Origin: an uncultured Eubacteriales bacterium
Lineage (GTDB): Bacteria > Bacillota > Clostridia > Peptostreptococcales > Anaerovoracaceae
Direction of reading: 5' to 3'
DNA: 6,153 nucleotides
Assembly: GCA_902766185.1 (NCBI GenBank)
Contig: CACXCQ010000073.1
Location: forward strand, 1-6,153
Made by a program: the position numbers and the translations under genes. The notes beneath the pieces are model-generated. The model was not told the DNA's origin. It searched no databases and saw only the letters and a list, made by a program, of their open reading frames with translations. Of the stretch, positions 4,678 to 6,153 are shown piece by piece (within the stretch, counting starts at the first letter, position 1; the number at the start of each line of letters is the position of its first letter).

Positions 4678-5520
4678 ATGACGGCGAGTGCAAAGAACGG
4701 AGAAAAACTATATTCTATCGGTGAGGTCAGCAAGCTTTGCAGCGTTTCCAGAAAAGCGTTGCGCTTTTACGATGAGATCGGGATAATCAGTCCCGATGAG
4801 GTCTCGGAAAGCAATCATTACCGGTACTATTCCCGTCGGTCTCTTCTGGATCTGACGATCCTCAAGTACTACAAGCAGATGGGGTTCAAGCTGGAGGAAA
4901 TGCGTTCCCTGATCAATTGCGAGGAGTACCGGACCATAGAACGGGGATTTCTGGAAAAGATCAATGAGCTGCAGGACGAGCAGATGGCGGTGACGGCCAA
5001 GCTGACTTCCGTGCGGGACTGGTACGATCTCCTGCTGGAGGCCCAGATGGTCATCGAAAACGATGTGCGGGATGTTTCGGTGAAGTTCATCCCACCGAAA
5101 GAATACGGCTTCATGGATCAGGACTTCGTTGCGGATGATATGGAAGCCATCATCAATCTGGACTGGACGGATTATCTGGAGAACATCGGAAACGAGATCA
5201 CCGGTGCGGTCAACATCACCTATCCATCGTGGAGAGATCGTCTGAACGGAACCTGCCAGAGGATGCGCATCATGCAGGAGATGATTCTGCCGGCCAAGCC
5301 GGAGCAGCTGGTTCGCATGGGCGGAGACATGATGCTCACCTGCTATCACATCGGACCGCACGATACCTTGAACCAGACCTACGAGAAAATGGAGATCTGG
5401 GCAAAGGAGCACGGATATAAGCTGGCGGAGGATTCCTGGGAACGCTACGTCACCGATTGCTGGACGACCAAGAACCCGGATATGTACGTGACGGAGATCC
5501 GCATCCGGGCCACACGATAG
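4678..5520 (+). CDS. MerR-family transcriptional regulator with GyrI/BmrR-like ligand-binding domain
   Basis: A 280-residue regulator. Residues 12-80 form the MerR winged helix-turn-helix: YSIGEVSKLCSVSRKALRFY, then DEIGII, HYRYYS and the helix LLDLTILKYYKQMGF. Residues about 85-118 form the dimerisation coiled coil. Residues about 140-280 resemble the effector-binding (GyrI-like) fold of BmrR-type proteins, with CYHIGPHDTLNQTYEKM, ERYVTDCW and a terminal beta strand TEIRIRA. BmrR relatives bind amphipathic or aromatic small molecules and activate promoters by untwisting the spacer DNA. Three starts are possible: GTG 4669, ATG 4672 and ATG 4678. I choose 4678 because AGGTG (4667-4671) is 6 nt upstream. 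The gene follows DUF4125 by 12 nt and ends the operon. It plausibly controls its own operon, perhaps in response to a ligand related to the nucleotidyltransferase (inference). Confidence 0.88.
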   Translation: MTASAKNGEKLYSIGEVSKLCSVSRKALRFYDEIGIISPDEVSESNHYRYYSRRSLLDLTILKYYKQMGFKLEEMRSLINCEEYRTIERGFLEKINELQDEQMAVTAKLTSVRDWYDLLLEAQMVIENDVRDVSVKFIPPKEYGFMDQDFVADDMEAIINLDWTDYLENIGNEITGAVNITYPSWRDRLNGTCQRMRIMQEMILPAKPEQLVRMGGDMMLTCYHIGPHDTLNQTYEKMEIWAKEHGYKLAEDSWERYVTDCWTTKNPDMYVTEIRIRATR

Positions 5521-5535
5521 ACCCTGAATGATAAT

Positions 5536-5570
5536 AAAAAACCCCTTCCGAAGAAGGGGTTCTTTATTTT
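5536..5570. terminator. Bidirectional terminator between convergent operons
   Basis: AACCCCTTC (5540-5548) pairs with GAAGGGGTT (5553-5561) around a CGAA tetraloop. The right side is T-rich (TCTTTATTTT) and the left side is a run of A, which reads as a U-tract on the minus strand. It can therefore end both the plus-strand operon (stop at 5520) and the minus-strand gene whose stop is at 5582. Confidence 0.92.
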
Positions 5571-5581
5571 GGTTTCAAGTC

Positions 5582-5845
5582 TTATTTGATGTAGTTGTTG
5601 ATCAGATCGATCATGTCCTGATCGGACTTATAGTACATCACCAGCTTGCCGTTCTCGTCCAGCTCATATCTGTGCTCAGCGATCAGGCCGTTGGACATGG
5701 CGGTGTGGAGCGCCTCATCCATCTGATGGTCTTTGAATGCTCTGAAGTTGCCGTAGACATCTCTCAGTTCATCCTGCACCATCTGACGGCTTCTTTCTTT
5801 GCCGTCCGTATACAGATGTAATACTTCCTGGAATAATGGTCTCAT
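5582..5845 (-). CDS. Small protein, possibly winged-helix-like, 87 aa
   Basis: The gene starts at ATG 5845-5843 with a very strong ribosome binding site, AGGAGGTG (5860-5853), 7 nt upstream. The 87-residue product has an N-terminal helix (MRPLFQEVLHLYTDG), two further helices (about 18-50) and then ALHTAMSNGLIAEHRYELDE followed by GKLVMYY. That looks like a recognition-type helix followed by a beta-hairpin wing, and a C-terminal helix follows (SDQDMIDLINNYI). The layout resembles a small winged-helix protein, but I do not recognise the family. It is encoded 13 nt downstream of the transporter gene, whose stop codon overlaps its ribosome binding site, so the two are probably co-transcribed. 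Confidence 0.8.
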   Translation of the reverse strand: MRPLFQEVLHLYTDGKERSRQMVQDELRDVYGNFRAFKDHQMDEALHTAMSNGLIAEHRYELDENGKLVMYYKSDQDMIDLINNYIK

Positions 5846-5852
5846 TTTTTCA

Positions 5853-5860
5853 CACCTCCT
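5853..5860 (-). promoter_or_regulatory. Strong ribosome binding site of the 87-aa gene
   Basis: AGGAGGTG on the minus strand is a near-perfect match to the anti-Shine-Dalgarno sequence, 7 nt before the ATG. Two of its bases (5859-5860) belong to the TAG stop codon (5861-5859) of the upstream transporter gene, suggesting translational coupling. Confidence 0.85.
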
Positions 5861-6153
5861 ATTCCTGCTGCATCGTAGCCTTGTTCTGAGAAATAGCCAG
5901 GATCAGGATACCTGCGACCATGACCAGAGCGCCGATCCAGCCAACTGCCGGGATCATGAAGCCGTCATGTCCGAAGATCAGTCCGCAGACGATCAGGCAC
6001 CAGAAGGGACCCCAGAACGCGTACGCGCCGTTGCAGCCCATGCCCAGAGCAGCACCGCACATGGATGCGCCCTTGTACCAGAACTTGAAGGACCAGGATG
6101 AGAACACACCGGCAATGAAGAGCATCCACATCGAAGGCATGTCGGTAAGACAT
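5859..6153 (-). CDS. DMT/EamA-like membrane transporter, C-terminal part (start outside window)
   Basis: The frame stays open to the window edge, giving 97 complete C-terminal residues; the ATGs inside it (for example 6140) are internal. Three hydrophobic stretches are visible: around MWMLFIAGVFSSWSFKF, around AYAFWGPFWCLIVCGLIFG, and around IPAVGWIGALVMVAGILILA. They are joined by a loop with WYKGASMCGAALGMGCNGAY. A YKA-like turn, a Gly/Ala/Met-rich helix start, then N..Y..W and a final Gly-rich helix ending just before a short polar tail fit the last helices of drug/metabolite transporter (EamA) proteins of Firmicutes. The substrate cannot be told. Family assignment rests on pattern recognition of a fragment, so another small polytopic family remains possible. 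Confidence 0.65.
   Translation of the reverse strand, partial: CLTDMPSMWMLFIAGVFSSWSFKFWYKGASMCGAALGMGCNGAYAFWGPFWCLIVCGLIFGHDGFMIPAVGWIGALVMVAGILILAISQNKATMQQE

Noticed and set aside
4708..5412. 234-codon minus-strand frame
   Set aside because: It is wholly antisense to the MerR-family gene, whose domains are clear on the plus strand.
5528..5821. 97-codon plus-strand frame
   Set aside because: It begins at the bidirectional terminator and is antisense to the 87-aa gene, which has a far better ribosome binding site.

Overview
The window looks like chromosomal DNA of a fairly GC-rich Bacillota, most likely a Clostridia-class gut or oral anaerobe. The grounds are a lysine-rich Fn3-like surface module typical of that group, strong purine-rich ribosome binding sites, GTG starts, a TTGACA/TATCAT promoter and U-tailed terminators. 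I cannot name the species. Nothing points to a phage, plasmid or transposase.

Region 1 (1-1617): the 3' part of a large secreted or surface protein. It has an Ala/Lys/Glu-rich coiled-coil stalk built from degenerate repeats, followed by two Fn3-like domains. Transcription ends at a strong two-tier hairpin plus U-tract.

Region 2 (1618-2052): a non-coding stretch with a striking array of three inverted repeats whose arms share the core GTCAATGTTT. Arms of the same orientation recur every 73-74 bp. A sigma-A-type promoter (TTGACA, 17 bp, TATCAT) follows, with a small perfect dyad inside its spacer.

Region 3 (2053-5520): a tight five-gene plus-strand operon. It encodes a 66-aa protein with a TWQG motif, a TPR protein, a DUF4037 putative nucleotidyltransferase, a DUF4125 protein, and a MerR-family regulator with a GyrI/BmrR-like ligand-binding domain. 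I recognise this gene set from other Firmicutes, but as far as I know it has no assigned function. It is the best candidate here for an undescribed system: a nucleotide-transfer enzyme and its partners, plausibly under a ligand-sensing MerR protein that may act on the operon's own promoter.

Region 4 (5521-6153): a bidirectional terminator separates the operon from a convergent minus-strand pair. These are the C-terminal part of a DMT/EamA-like membrane transporter, running off the window edge, and a downstream 87-aa protein that may be winged-helix-like.
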